From: Neolewinella xylanilytica | GTDB taxonomy: Bacteria; Bacteroidota; Bacteroidia; Chitinophagales; Saprospiraceae | DNA length: 64,000 nucleotides | Reading direction: 5' to 3' | Assembly: GCF_002934605.1 (NCBI RefSeq) | Contig: NZ_PTJC01000005.1 | Span: forward strand, 434,001-498,000 | Shown here: positions 48,919 through 58,111 of the stretch, piece by piece | Numbering within the stretch: the first letter of the stretch is position 1 | Layout: the number at the start of each line of letters is the position of its first letter | Notes under the pieces: model-generated | Databases searched by the model: none | What the model saw: the letters and a program-made list of their open reading frames with translations, nothing else | Told to the model about the DNA's origin: nothing | Translations under genes and position numbers: made by a program

Positions 48919-50892
48919 TTACGAGTTCATCGTAGCCAGGAATTCCTCGTTGCTGTTGCTGTTCTTCATGTGCCGCATGAGGAACTGGAAGGCTTCTTCC
49001 GGCTTCATATCGGCCAGGTGGTTGCGGAGGATGAACATCCGCTGCAGGACGTCGCGCTCGAGGAGCAGGTCGTCGCGGCGGGTGCTGGAGCGGGTGAAGT
49101 CGATGCTGGGGTACATGCGCTTGTTGGCCAGCTGGCGGTCGAGCTGCAGTTCCATGTTGCCGGTACCCTTGAATTCCTCGAAGATGACCTGGTCCATTTT
49201 GGAGCCGGTGTCGATGAGGGCGGTTGCCAGGATAGTGAGCGATCCGCCGCCGTCAATGTTCCGGGCGGCACCGAAGAACTTCTTGGGCTTCTGCAGGGCA
49301 TTCGCCTCCACACCACCGGAGAGCACCTTGCCGGAGCTGGGCTGAACGGTGTTGTAGGCGCGGGCCAGACGGGTGATCGAGTCGAGCAGGATGCAGACGT
49401 CGTGGCCGCTTTCGACCAGTCGCTTGGACTTTTCGAGGACGACGTTGGCCACGCGGACGTGGTTTTCGGCCGGCTCGTCGAAAGTCGAACTGATGACCTC
49501 GGCCTTGACGCTGCGCTTCATGTCGGTGACTTCCTCCGGGCGCTCGTCGACGAGCAGTACGATAAGGTAGGTCTCCGGGTGATTCTTAGCGATGGCGTTG
49601 GCGACGTCCTTGAGCAAGAAGGTCTTACCCGACTTGGGCTGGGCGACGATGAGTCCCCGCTGTCCCTTACCGATGGGAGCGAAGAGGTCGACGAGGCGCA
49701 TGCCGTAGTCGCGGCCGGTGGCGGATCCCGAAAGGGTGAACTTCTCGGTGGGGAACTGGGCGGTCAGGTAGTCGAAGGGCACGCGGTCGCGGACATCCTT
49801 GGGGTCGAAGCCGTTGATCTTTTCGACGTCGAGCAGGGCGAAATACTTCTCGCCTTCCTTGGGGGGCTTGACGGGGCCGCGCAGGGTATCGCCGGTGCGG
49901 AGGCCGTACGACTTGATCTGCTGCTGGCTGACGTAGACGTCGTCCGGGCTGGTCATGTAGTTGTAGTCCGGCGAGCGCATGAAGCCGTAGCCGTCGGGCA
50001 TCATCTCGAGGATGCCGGTGGCACTGATGAGGCCGTCAAGCTTGTACTCTGGCTGGCCGCGGCGGTTGTCGTTGCGATTGCCGCGGTTGCTATCGTCGTT
50101 GCGGGAGCCCCGATTGTTGCTGTCGTCGTTGCGGGGGCTGCGGTTGTTGCCGTCGTCGTTGCGGGGGCTGCGATTGTTGCCGTCCTCGTTGCGGGGGCTG
50201 CGGTTGTTGCCGTCCTCGTTGCGGGAATTGCGGCGGTCGTTGTTTCGGCCACCGCTGCGGTTGTTGTCCTCGCGGTCCTCGGTACGGCCCCGGTTGCTGT
50301 AGCGGTCGTTGCGTTGCTGGTCGTCGCTGTCGCTTTCGTTGCTGGTACCGCGGTTGCCCCGGCCCCGGCCCCGGTTGTTGTCGTCTTTACCGTTGTCGGA
50401 GGGCTCGTTGTTGCGGCCGCGATTGGTATCGTCGCTGCCCTTGCTGCTTTCGTCGCGCATACTGCGGCGGCTACGGCCCCGGGAGCGCCCGGACTCCTTA
50501 TTGGAATCGTCGTCCTTAGTATCGGTGTCGGACTCGGAATCGGAGCCGTTGTTGTTCGAACGACCGCGACCGCGGGCGGGGCGCTTCGGCCCTTCATCGT
50601 CACCGTCGGAGGAGTTCCGGTTACCGCGGCTGCGGCGGCGGCCGGACTTATCGTCCTTATCGCTGCCGTTACTCTCGTTGTCGCGGCCGGACCGGCGGTT
50701 GGGGACGCGATCCGTATCGGAAGCCGTGGGGGGCTCACTGGCGTCGCCGGTACCCTTTACGGCCTGTTGTTCGAGGAGGTTGAGGATAAGGTCTTGCTTG
50801 TTGAGCCTTTTGTAAGACTTGAGGCCGAGTTTTTCAGCGTAATCCCGTAGCTCGGGGACCAGCATCGCCTGTAATTGCGCTATGCTAAACAT
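48919..50892 (-). CDS. rho: Transcription termination factor Rho with a long disordered insert
   Basis: This 657-residue protein has an N-terminal Rho-N helical domain ([20 protein letters not shown], residues 1-45), a low-complexity region of about 235 residues rich in Arg, Asn, Asp, Gly and Ser (about 48-282), the RNA-binding cold-shock domain ([20 protein letters not shown]) and the RecA-like ATPase with [20 protein letters not shown] (P-loop) and [15 protein letters not shown] (Walker B). The insert includes tandem decapeptides of the type [10 protein letters not shown]. Long disordered inserts in Rho are known in Bacteroides, where one drives condensate formation. Rho is a hexameric RNA translocase that ends transcripts. 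Confidence 0.96.
   Translation of the reverse strand: MFSIAQLQAMLVPELRDYAEKLGLKSYKRLNKQDLILNLLEQQAVKGTGDASEPPTASDTDRVPNRRSGRDNESNGSDKDDKSGRRRSRGNRNSSDGDDEGPKRPARGRGRSNNNGSDSESDTDTKDDDSNKESGRSRGRSRRSMRDESSKGSDDTNRGRNNEPSDNGKDDNNRGRGRGNRGTSNESDSDDQQRNDRYSNRGRTEDREDNNRSGGRNNDRRNSRNEDGNNRSPRNEDGNNRSPRNDDGNNRSPRNDDSNNRGSRNDDSNRGNRNDNRRGQPEYKLDGLISATGILEMMPDGYGFMRSPDYNYMTSPDDVYVSQQQIKSYGLRTGDTLRGPVKPPKEGEKYFALLDVEKINGFDPKDVRDRVPFDYLTAQFPTEKFTLSGSATGRDYGMRLVDLFAPIGKGQRGLIVAQPKSGKTFLLKDVANAIAKNHPETYLIVLLVDERPEEVTDMKRSVKAEVISSTFDEPAENHVRVANVVLEKSKRLVESGHDVCILLDSITRLARAYNTVQPSSGKVLSGGVEANALQKPKKFFGAARNIDGGGSLTILATALIDTGSKMDQVIFEEFKGTGNMELQLDRQLANKRMYPSIDFTRSSTRRDDLLLERDVLQRMFILRNHLADMKPEEAFQFLMRHMKNSNSNEEFLATMNS
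50060..50225 (-). repeat. 30-bp tandem repeats inside rho
   Basis: Units near 30 bp containing TGCGGGGGCTGCGGTTGTTG recur about five times in frame and encode the decapeptides of the Rho insert. Such arrays can change copy number by slippage. Confidence 0.7.
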
Positions 50893-51218
50893 CTATGGAT
50901 ATGGTACGTAAAGGGGAATGGGTAGAAAACCGGTTATTGCGGGTCGGCTTCCCGAACGGAAGCAGGAAAGGGTGACCCGAGATGCGGAATTATGGAAGAA
51001 TGACGGAGGGGAGAGGCAGAAATGCCGGCTCCGGTGCCTGCGCGCGGAATCGCTTGCCGCGCAAACCTACGACCAAATTTCGAAAACCAAGTGAAAGACG
51101 GGCGTAGAATTATAACTAGATACAAAAGTACGTCGCTAAAGGTTTACAAACAACTTCTTTCCGTTTTCCCCCGCAAGCCGAAGGAAGGGCTAACTTTGCG
51201 ACTCGAAAATTATCCTGG
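50893..51218. other. Divergent promoter region between rho and serS
   Basis: No gene in 326 bp. On the serS side TAACTTTG (51191-51198) fits a -7 box about 20 nt before the start, with a T-run (51164-51167) as a possible -33 element 23 nt upstream. On the rho side no clear box was seen. Confidence 0.5.
51191..51198 (+). promoter_or_regulatory. Possible -7 box of serS
   Basis: TAACTTTG matches TAnnTTTG and lies 20 nt before the serS ATG. A TTTT run at 51164-51167 is the only -33 candidate. Confidence 0.45.
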
Positions 51219-52502
51219 ATGCTATTGGTAAATACCCTGCGCGAGGAACGGGAACGCGTACTCACCGGACTAAAGAAGCGGAAGCTGGACGCCGCGGCCG
51301 AGATCGAGCGGATCGTCAGGTTGGACGATCGTCGCAAAGAGCTGCAATCCCGCAACGACGAGCTCCTCGCCGAGCGCAATCAACTGTCAAAGGAGATCGG
51401 CGACCTCTTTAAGAGCGGCAAGAAGGACGAGGCGACTGCGAAGCGGGAACGCGTCAATGCGATCAAGCAGGATGTAAGCGGCCTGGAAGAGGAGATGGAC
51501 ACCGTGGTCCGGGAGCTGGAGGAAGCCCTGCTGCAACTGCCCAACGTTCCCCACGAAAAGGTGCGGGCCGGCAGCAGCGCCGAAGACAACGAGGTGTACC
51601 GACCCTATGAAGGCACCCTGCCGAAAGTTGGGAGCGACGCCAAGCCCCACTGGGAGCTGGCGGAGACCTACGGCATTTTCGACCTCGAACTCGGCGTCCG
51701 GACCACCGGGAGCGGATTTCCGGTATTCACCGGCCAGGGAGCCCGCCTCCAGCGCGCTTTGGTGAACCTCTTCCTCGACCGCAATACCGCCGCCGGCTAC
51801 ACCGAATACGCCCCGCCGCTGCTGGTTAACGAAGACACCGCCCGGGCCACCGGTCAGCTCCCCGATAAAGAAGGGCAGATGTACCACGTACAGACCGACG
51901 ACCTCTACCTCATCCCCACCGCCGAGGTACCGCTGACTAACCTGTACCGTGGTGAGTTGCTGGAGGCGGACAGCCTGCCCATCCGGCTGACCGGCTACAC
52001 CCCCTGCTTCCGGCGGGAGGCCGGTAGTTACGGTGCCCACGTTCGGGGCCTGAACCGCGTCCACCAGTTCGATAAAGTGGAAATCGTGCAACTGGCCAAG
52101 CCGACGGAGAGCTACGCGAAGCTGGAGGAAATGGTGGATCACGTCGCGGGCTTACTCGACGAACTGGGGCTGCCCTACCGCATCCTGCGGCTCTGCGGGG
52201 GCGATATGGGCTTCACTTCGGCTATGACCTACGACTTCGAAGTATGGAGCGCGGCCCAGGAGCGGTGGCTGGAAGTGAGTTCCGTATCTAATTTCGAGAC
52301 CTACCAGAGTAACCGGCTGAAGCTCCGCTACCGGACGGAAAGGGGCACCGAGCTGGTGCACACCCTGAATGGCAGCGCCCTGGCCCTGCCGCGGATTATC
52401 GCCGCCCTGCTGGAGAACAACCAAAGCCCCGAAGGGATTCTATTACCCGAAGTGCTACACGGCTACGTAGGTATGCAGCGCCTGCAACCGGTAGTAGCGT
52501 AA
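51219..52502 (+). CDS. serS: Serine--tRNA ligase
   Basis: This 427-residue protein opens MLLVNTLREERERVLTGLKK and has the SerRS layout: an N-terminal antiparallel coiled coil (about 30-105, for example RNDELLAERNQLSKEIGDLF) that reads the long tRNA-Ser variable arm, then the class II core with motif 2 TPCFRREAGSYGAHVRGLNR and motif 3 LNGSALALPRIIAALLENNQ. TAEVPLTNLYRGE contributes to serine binding. It charges tRNA-Ser. The next gene begins 13 nt after its stop. Confidence 0.97.
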   Translation: MLLVNTLREERERVLTGLKKRKLDAAAEIERIVRLDDRRKELQSRNDELLAERNQLSKEIGDLFKSGKKDEATAKRERVNAIKQDVSGLEEEMDTVVRELEEALLQLPNVPHEKVRAGSSAEDNEVYRPYEGTLPKVGSDAKPHWELAETYGIFDLELGVRTTGSGFPVFTGQGARLQRALVNLFLDRNTAAGYTEYAPPLLVNEDTARATGQLPDKEGQMYHVQTDDLYLIPTAEVPLTNLYRGELLEADSLPIRLTGYTPCFRREAGSYGAHVRGLNRVHQFDKVEIVQLAKPTESYAKLEEMVDHVAGLLDELGLPYRILRLCGGDMGFTSAMTYDFEVWSAAQERWLEVSSVSNFETYQSNRLKLRYRTERGTELVHTLNGSALALPRIIAALLENNQSPEGILLPEVLHGYVGMQRLQPVVA

Positions 52503-52515
52503 ATTACTGTACGGC

Positions 52516-53217
52516 ATGTTTACCGGTGGATACGGCGTTTACCTGATTATTACCCTCCTTTTTGCCGGAATCGGCGCCCTGGTGAGTAACCGGCTGAAGA
52601 GCAAGTTCAAGCACTACAGCGAGGTGCCGATGACCAATCGGCTTAGCGGGGCGGAAGTGGCCGAGAAGATGTTGGCCTTTCATCACATCCGGGACGTGCG
52701 CATCGTGGCCGGCGAGGGGATGCTGACCGACCACTACAACCCTACGAATAAGACGATCAGCCTCAGCCCCGAAGTATTCCAGGGCCGCAGCGTAGCGGCC
52801 GCCGCGGTAGCCAGCCACGAGTGCGGCCACGCGGTGCAACACGCCAAAGGGTATGCCTGGTTGCAGTTTCGCAGCAAAATGGTGCCGGTGGTGCAGGTGG
52901 CTTCCCGTTTTCAAAGCATTTTACTGATGCTGGCGGTGGCCGGGATCGCCGGTGGCTTCGGCAACACCATCCTACTGATCACGATCGGCGTGTTCGGGGT
53001 GACGACCCTCTTCAGTCTGATGACGCTGCCCGTGGAGTTCGACGCCAGCCGCCGGGCGCTGAACTGGCTGGAAGAAAGCGGTACGGCCACCGGACAGCTA
53101 CACGAAGGCGCGAAAGACGCCCTCTGGTGGGCAGCGATGACCTACGTGGTTGCCGCCCTTTCGGCCCTCGCCATTCTCTTCTGGTTAATCCTCCGGTATA
53201 TGGGCCGTCGGGACTAA
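52516..53217 (+). CDS. Zinc metallopeptidase, membrane-bound (YugP-like)
   Basis: This 233-residue protein has an N-terminal membrane helix (GVYLIITLLFAGIGALVSNR), the zinc motif VASHECGHAVQHAKGYAWLQ (HExxH) near residue 113, and two or three further helices (SILLMLAVAGIAGGFGNTIL and the C-terminal ALSALAILFWLILRYMG). DASRRALNWLEESG near residue 175 supplies the family's third ligand region. The family (Zn_peptidase_2) is conserved but its substrates are not known. It follows serS by 13 nt and precedes frr by 40 nt. Confidence 0.92.
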   Translation: MFTGGYGVYLIITLLFAGIGALVSNRLKSKFKHYSEVPMTNRLSGAEVAEKMLAFHHIRDVRIVAGEGMLTDHYNPTNKTISLSPEVFQGRSVAAAAVASHECGHAVQHAKGYAWLQFRSKMVPVVQVASRFQSILLMLAVAGIAGGFGNTILLITIGVFGVTTLFSLMTLPVEFDASRRALNWLEESGTATGQLHEGAKDALWWAAMTYVVAALSALAILFWLILRYMGRRD

Positions 53218-53257
53218 CCTTCGTTGTTGACTACATTTACAAAAAACGATTACCATC

Positions 53258-53821
53258 ATGGAAGACCTATTAAGCGACCAACTCGAAGAATCCAAGATGC
53301 TGATGGAGGAATCCGTCGAGCACCTGGAGCGCGAACTCGTCAAAGTCCGTACCGGCAAGGCCAGTCCGGCCATGCTCAACGGAATTATGGTTTCCTACTA
53401 CGGTGTACCTACCCCCCTCAACCAAACGGCTAACGTCAGTACCGCCGACTCACGCACCATCACGGTGCAGCCCTTCGACAAGTCGAACCTGCAGTCGATC
53501 GAAAAGGCCATCTTCGAAGCCAACCTGGGCATTACGCCCCAGAACGACGGCGACCTCATCCGCCTCAACATCCCGCCCCTCACCGAGGAGCGCCGCCGCC
53601 AACTCGCCAAAGTGGTGAAGTCGGAAGGAGAGGAAGCCAAGATCTCCATCCGCAACGCCCGCCGCGACGCCATGGAGCAAATCAAGAAGGAAGTCAAAAA
53701 CGGCTACCCCGAAGACGCCGGTAAGCGCAAGGAAGAAGAAGTTCAGCAATGGACGGATACGTACTCCAAGCGAGTAGAATCCATCGTTGAGAACAAGGAG
53801 AAAGAAGTCATGACCATTTAA
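53258..53821 (+). CDS. frr: Ribosome recycling factor
   Basis: This 187-residue protein shows the RRF signature through its length: HLERELVKVRTGKASPAMLN, VSYYGVPTPLNQTANVSTAD, ITVQPFDKSNLQSIEKAIFE, IRLNIPPLTEERRRQLAKVV and SIRNARRDAMEQIKKEVKNG. It dissociates ribosomes with EF-G after termination. In most bacteria pyrH is upstream; here the zinc peptidase takes that position. A large tandem repeat region follows. Confidence 0.97.
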   Translation: MEDLLSDQLEESKMLMEESVEHLERELVKVRTGKASPAMLNGIMVSYYGVPTPLNQTANVSTADSRTITVQPFDKSNLQSIEKAIFEANLGITPQNDGDLIRLNIPPLTEERRRQLAKVVKSEGEEAKISIRNARRDAMEQIKKEVKNGYPEDAGKRKEEEVQQWTDTYSKRVESIVENKEKEVMTI

Positions 53822-53852
53822 TAGGGGGCTGCCCACGGGTCGGTAAGTATCA

Positions 53853-54345
53853 GTGGTCTGCCGAACGCAACGCAGTGGAGTTCGTCCGCCCACGGGTCGA
53901 TTAGAGAATTTCTTTATCCGAATGAGTTACAGGCATACCCCTGGGCAGACGAGCTAGCGCTCGGCGGACCAGCGGGCCTCACCAGTGGTCTGCCGAACGC
54001 AGCGCAGTTCGTCCGCCCACGGGTCGATTAGAGAATTTCTTTATCCGAATGAGTTACAGGCATACCCCTGGGCAGACGAGCTAGCGCTCGGCGTACCAGC
54101 GGCCTCACCAGTGGTCTGCCGAACGCAACGCAGTGGAGTTCGTCCGCCCACGGGTCGACTAGCAACAGTGGTCTGCCGAACGCAACGCAGTGGAGTTCGT
54201 CCGCCCACGGGTCGACTAGCGAGTTTCTTTATCCGAATGAGTTACAGGCACACCCCTGGGCAGACGAGCTAGCGCTCGGCGGACCAGCGGCCAGCACTAG
54301 TGGTCTGCCGAACGCAGCGCAGCGAAGTTCGTCCGCCCACGGGTC
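53853..54345. repeat. Tandem/inverted repeat region, same family as 391-615
   Basis: TGGTCTGCCGAACGCA-type starts occur at 53853, 53986, 54112, 54169 and 54301. Three of the five copies continue with a segment containing TTTCTTTATCCGAATGAGTT and end with TGGGCAGACGAGCTAGCGCT (53943, 54069, 54257). The start segment, reverse-complemented, is a diverged form of that end segment, so each unit is bounded by inverted repeats. No gene is credible. Confidence 0.85.
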
Positions 54346-54369
54346 GAGCTTAAACAGCATAGCGCCAAA

Positions 54370-56511
54370 TCATTCTATATCGGTCACCTCATACCGATAA
54401 GCCCCATCCTCCGCCGTGATGTGGACCCGGGGGAAGGCCACCCGCCAATCATCGGTGAGGTAGGGCGGGTTACTACCGTCTACTACAATGGGCCGGTTGG
54501 CCAGGGAAGGGGGAACGTCGTCCGGACGAAATCCCCCGCGAACCAAAACCAGATCCGGAGCGGGCAACGATGCTAACGCTTCGGGGTACGAAAGATCACC
54601 GTCGAGCACCAGCACCCGCCGGTCGAGTAAGCGAAGCAAGGGGTAGGCGACCGCCACCGGGGCCAGGGAAGTATCCCGGTCGAACCGAAGCGGCCCCCCC
54701 AAATCGGTAGCCACCACTTTGCGGGAGGGTTCGATCTGGTAATCGGCCAGGCGAGCCGGCACGGAATCACCTACCGCCGCCGCGGCGTGACCGTCGTAAA
54801 CGTCGATAAGGGTCAGTCGCGGAAGATGGTAGACGGTGAAGAAACCCGGTCGGGGAGTAAGTGCCGGACTAAGCATCCAGTAACTTGCCAGCAGCCCCGT
54901 CACGCCCATGGCCAGCCAGCGCGCCCGGTGGCTCGGTCGGTAAGCGAGGTACGCCAGGACCGCGATGAGCGCCAGCAGGCCGATGGCGGAGACCACCCCG
55001 AAGGAAGTCAGCTGAAGCGTGGCCCCGGGCAACTCGCTGCAGTACCGAATGAAGGTGTTCTGAACTTCCACAACCCCGTTGAGCAGGGTCCCGGTAGGGG
55101 TAAGCCATTGATGCGGTAGCCCGATCAAGGCGAGCACACCGTGGAATAGCCCCATGGTCAGCACGAGGTACGCAAACACGATCACCAGGGTCCCGCTCAG
55201 CAGGAAGTACACCGGAAATTGCCCGAAATAGTAGAGGGTGAAGGGTAGGGTACCGAGTTGGGCGGCGGTGGAAACGCTCACCGCATCCCAGGCCAGGTGC
55301 AGCTTTCCGGGCAGCCGTACCAGCCGTTGGAGCCGCCGGGCGAAGAGGGCGATGCCGGCCACCGCGGCGAACGACAACTGGAAACCGACCTGGAACAGTT
55401 GTTTCGGCTCGATCGCCAGCATCAACAGGGCGGATATGGCCAGTAAGTTGAAGATGCTGTTCCGCCGATTGACCGATTTGCCGGTCAATACCACGGAGAC
55501 CATCAGCGCCGCCCGCTGCACGGAGGGGCTCAGGCCGGTGATCAGCGCGAAATACCAGACGACCCCGATCGTGACCGCGCTGCGCACCAGGAACCAGAAC
55601 GGTCGGGGCGGCAGCAGCCAGCCCAGCAGCTGCATAACGATGAGGGCCAGGATACCGACGTGTAAGCCGGAGACGGCCAGCACGTGGATGGCACCGGTAT
55701 CGGCGTAGGCGGAACGCACCTCGCTGCCCAGCAGGTCCCGCTTGCCCATAATAAGGGCCGCGGCCACCGCGAGGTTGTCATCCTCCAAAAAGGGCGTGAG
55801 GCTGGCGAACCAGGCAGCGCGCGACCGATCGCCGATCTGCCGTAGGGACCAGCCCGGGGGAGCGGGGACCAATTGCCATTCCTCCGCGTCGGCGTAGGTA
55901 CGGTGGTAGACCGACTGTCCGGCCAGGTAAGCGGCGTAGTCGAACACGCCGGGATTGAGGGGCGGCGGTACGCGGGTGGGTTCGGCTGACAGTAACAAGC
56001 GGTCGCCCACGCGGAGGTCCTCGCCCCCCTCCAGATAAGCCAACAGCAGGCCCGTTGCGGGGAAGACGGCACGGTCGTCGATTAGCCTTTCCACGCTGAG
56101 CGTCACCGCCGTACGGGATCCGGCTTGGCGGACCGCATCCGCGGTGCCATACGTCAGCGTCCCTTCCTGCTGTCGGTGCCCGAAGTGACTGGCATCGTTC
56201 AGCGGATGACGTTCGCCGGCGTACCACCCACCGAAGCTCAGTACGGCCAGGAGCAGGGAGACCGAAGCGGCGGAAGCGTAAAAAGGGTGGGGCGCCGGGC
56301 GCAGGTGCAGGGCCAATACGGGGAGACAGAGGACCAGGGTAGCCACCAAAAAGGTCGTCCCGTAGCCATAATCCAAATAAGCGGATAGGGCGATACCCGC
56401 TCCGAAGGCCGCGACGGGCAACAGCAGCGGCGCGGCCGACCAGGGGATGGCCTTACGGGTATGCGGGCGTAACGAGCTCACCGAAGGAAAGATAGTACTT
56501 TTGCGCACCAA
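54370..56511 (-). CDS. ComEC/Rec2-family DNA-uptake membrane protein
   Basis: This 713-residue protein has an N-terminal set of helices (AAPLLLPVAAFGAGIALSAY onward), an OB-like extracytoplasmic segment (about 100-220), the competence domain with the signature DTGAIHVLAVSGLHVGILAL and TGLSPSVQRAALMVSVVLTG, and further helices to about residue 560. The C-terminal domain stands where ComEC has a metallo-beta-lactamase fold, but no HxHxDH motif is present, so it is probably not a nuclease. The family forms the channel that brings single-stranded DNA into the cytoplasm. No other competence genes are nearby. Confidence 0.9.
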   Translation of the reverse strand: MVRKSTIFPSVSSLRPHTRKAIPWSAAPLLLPVAAFGAGIALSAYLDYGYGTTFLVATLVLCLPVLALHLRPAPHPFYASAASVSLLLAVLSFGGWYAGERHPLNDASHFGHRQQEGTLTYGTADAVRQAGSRTAVTLSVERLIDDRAVFPATGLLLAYLEGGEDLRVGDRLLLSAEPTRVPPPLNPGVFDYAAYLAGQSVYHRTYADAEEWQLVPAPPGWSLRQIGDRSRAAWFASLTPFLEDDNLAVAAALIMGKRDLLGSEVRSAYADTGAIHVLAVSGLHVGILALIVMQLLGWLLPPRPFWFLVRSAVTIGVVWYFALITGLSPSVQRAALMVSVVLTGKSVNRRNSIFNLLAISALLMLAIEPKQLFQVGFQLSFAAVAGIALFARRLQRLVRLPGKLHLAWDAVSVSTAAQLGTLPFTLYYFGQFPVYFLLSGTLVIVFAYLVLTMGLFHGVLALIGLPHQWLTPTGTLLNGVVEVQNTFIRYCSELPGATLQLTSFGVVSAIGLLALIAVLAYLAYRPSHRARWLAMGVTGLLASYWMLSPALTPRPGFFTVYHLPRLTLIDVYDGHAAAAVGDSVPARLADYQIEPSRKVVATDLGGPLRFDRDTSLAPVAVAYPLLRLLDRRVLVLDGDLSYPEALASLPAPDLVLVRGGFRPDDVPPSLANRPIVVDGSNPPYLTDDWRVAFPRVHITAEDGAYRYEVTDIE

Positions 56512-56524
56512 CCATCACCCCGGT

Positions 56525-57868
56525 ATGTACCAGAACCTTTTACTCTTCGGGATTTTGTGGAGCTCCTGCGCCGCGGCGCAAACGACCCTTACCCTAAGCG
56601 AGGCCATTCAGCGGGGATTGGAGAACAACTACCAGATCCGCATCGCGGCCAACGAACTGGAGGTTGCCCAGAACAACAACGACTACGCGCTGACGCAAAA
56701 GTACCCAACCATAACCGTCGGCATAAGCCCGGGCGTCAACTACCGCGATCAGGTCAACCCGGCCAGCGTGGTGGTGCAGAGTCAGACTACGAACTATAAC
56801 GTAGGGCCGGTGGTCGCCCTCGATTGGTTGCTCTTTAACGGGGGCCAGGTGGAGATCAATAAGCAGCGGCTGGAAACGCTTGCCGACCTGAGCGCCGGCC
56901 AGCTGCAGCTACAGGTGGAAAATACTGTCCAAGACATCATCAATGCCTACTACAACGCGGTGGTACAGCGCGAACAGATCGAGGTACGGCAACGGGTACT
57001 TGCCCTGAGCCGCGACCGGATCCAGTACCAGGAAGTGCGCCGGGAATACGGGCAGGGGGGGACCTTCGAGGAATTACAGGCCCGGGATGCCTACCTGACC
57101 GATAGCAGCGCCCTCGTGGTGCAGCGGGTCAACTACCGTAATGCCGTCCGTGACCTGCTGCAGGTGATGGGCAGCGAAGACCTCACCCAGGACGTAGACC
57201 TGCAGGACGAATTGACGTACAATCCCACCGACTACGACGCCGCCGTGCTCGAAAACCGGCTACTGACAACGAACCGCACCCTCCAGAATTTGCTGGTCAA
57301 CCGGGATCTGGCCGCCCTCCAGACCCGGCTCATCGAGACTGAGCTCCGGCCGCAAGTCGGTATCTCCGCTTCCACCAGCTACGACATAGGCGTAGCCATC
57401 GGAACACAAACCTTAGAATTTGGCGACGACCAGCCCGGGCGGGAACAGGAAATACGCGGTTATGCCAACCGAGCGCTAGTAGGAAACATCGGTATCACCG
57501 CCAGCTATCTTTTGTTTGACGGCAGAAACCGGCGGGTCCGCGCGCAGTCTAGCCAACTCCAGGAGATCACCGCCCAGCTGGACTACCAGGCCGCCCGCCA
57601 GCAATTACGGGCCGCCCTGCTCAATACCCTGACGCTCTACGAAAGCCAGGCTCAGGTCATCGACATCACCCAGGACCTGATCGCCAACGCCGAACGCAAC
57701 CTGGAGATCGCCGAGGAGCGCTTCCGGGGCGGCACCATCAACAGCTTCGACTACCGCCAGGTGCAGGTGGCTTACCTCAACGCCGAGTTTCAACTCCTCA
57801 ATGCCCTGCTGGACCTGAAGAATACGGAGACGGAACTGCTGCGGGTTACGGGGCAGATCATCCGTTAG
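56525..57868 (+). CDS. TolC-family outer membrane efflux protein
   Basis: This 447-residue protein starts at MYQNLLLFGILWSSCAAAQ, a signal peptide; a longer upstream frame overlaps comEC and was rejected. The body has the two-fold TolC pattern of long coiled helices and short barrel strands: LTLSEAIQRGLENNYQIRIA at the start, VQDIINAYYNAVVQREQIEV, and in the second half NAERNLEIAEERFRGGTINS with FDYRQVQVAYLNAEFQLLNA. It should form a trimeric channel. No inner-membrane pump or adaptor is adjacent, although the RND gene at 8026 is a possible distant partner. TACTTTTG about 25 nt upstream is a weak -7 box. Confidence 0.92.
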   Translation: MYQNLLLFGILWSSCAAAQTTLTLSEAIQRGLENNYQIRIAANELEVAQNNNDYALTQKYPTITVGISPGVNYRDQVNPASVVVQSQTTNYNVGPVVALDWLLFNGGQVEINKQRLETLADLSAGQLQLQVENTVQDIINAYYNAVVQREQIEVRQRVLALSRDRIQYQEVRREYGQGGTFEELQARDAYLTDSSALVVQRVNYRNAVRDLLQVMGSEDLTQDVDLQDELTYNPTDYDAAVLENRLLTTNRTLQNLLVNRDLAALQTRLIETELRPQVGISASTSYDIGVAIGTQTLEFGDDQPGREQEIRGYANRALVGNIGITASYLLFDGRNRRVRAQSSQLQEITAQLDYQAARQQLRAALLNTLTLYESQAQVIDITQDLIANAERNLEIAEERFRGGTINSFDYRQVQVAYLNAEFQLLNALLDLKNTETELLRVTGQIIR

Positions 57869-58111
57869 TCGTCGGCTTCGCCGACTGGGTAGTCGGTAGT
57901 ACGGTAGTGGCCCGCTTTGCTGTGTCACGGACTTTGTCTGCAGGGTAGTACGGTAGTCGTCGGCGATTTACGACCTTTGCGCGCCCGGCTACCGTACTAC
58001 CGCCTACCAGCGACCGAAGGGAGCGGACTACCTGACTAACCGCGACCGCAGGGAGCTACTACCGTACTACACAGCAAGCGAAGCTTGCGACTACCAACTA
58101 CCGCACTAAAG
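57869..58111. repeat. Intergenic ~8-bp repeats (GGTAGTAC family)
   Basis: GTAGTCGG, GTAGTACG and GTAGTGGC words alternate from 57880 to 57962, and the reverse forms CTACCGTA, CTACCAAC appear to 58107, just before ruvA. The arrangement is broadly inverted around the middle. No gene seen. Confidence 0.75.

Noticed and set aside
48823-50850. Long plus-strand open frame opposite rho
   Set aside because: It is the antisense of a strongly supported rho gene; its Val/Ala-rich translation comes from the repeat codons of the Rho insert.
53985-54272. Short frame with repeated VVCRTQRS units
   Set aside because: It is the translation of the non-coding tandem repeat block at 53853-54345; no start context or homology.
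53853-54345. CRISPR array
   Set aside because: Repeat units are 57-133 bp apart with related rather than unique spacers and no cas genes are present.
56567-56582. Ninth copy of the dispersed GC-rich motif
   Set aside because: CCTGCGCCGCGGCGCAA differs in the centre and encodes a normal signal-peptide end (SCAAAQ), so chance similarity is likely.
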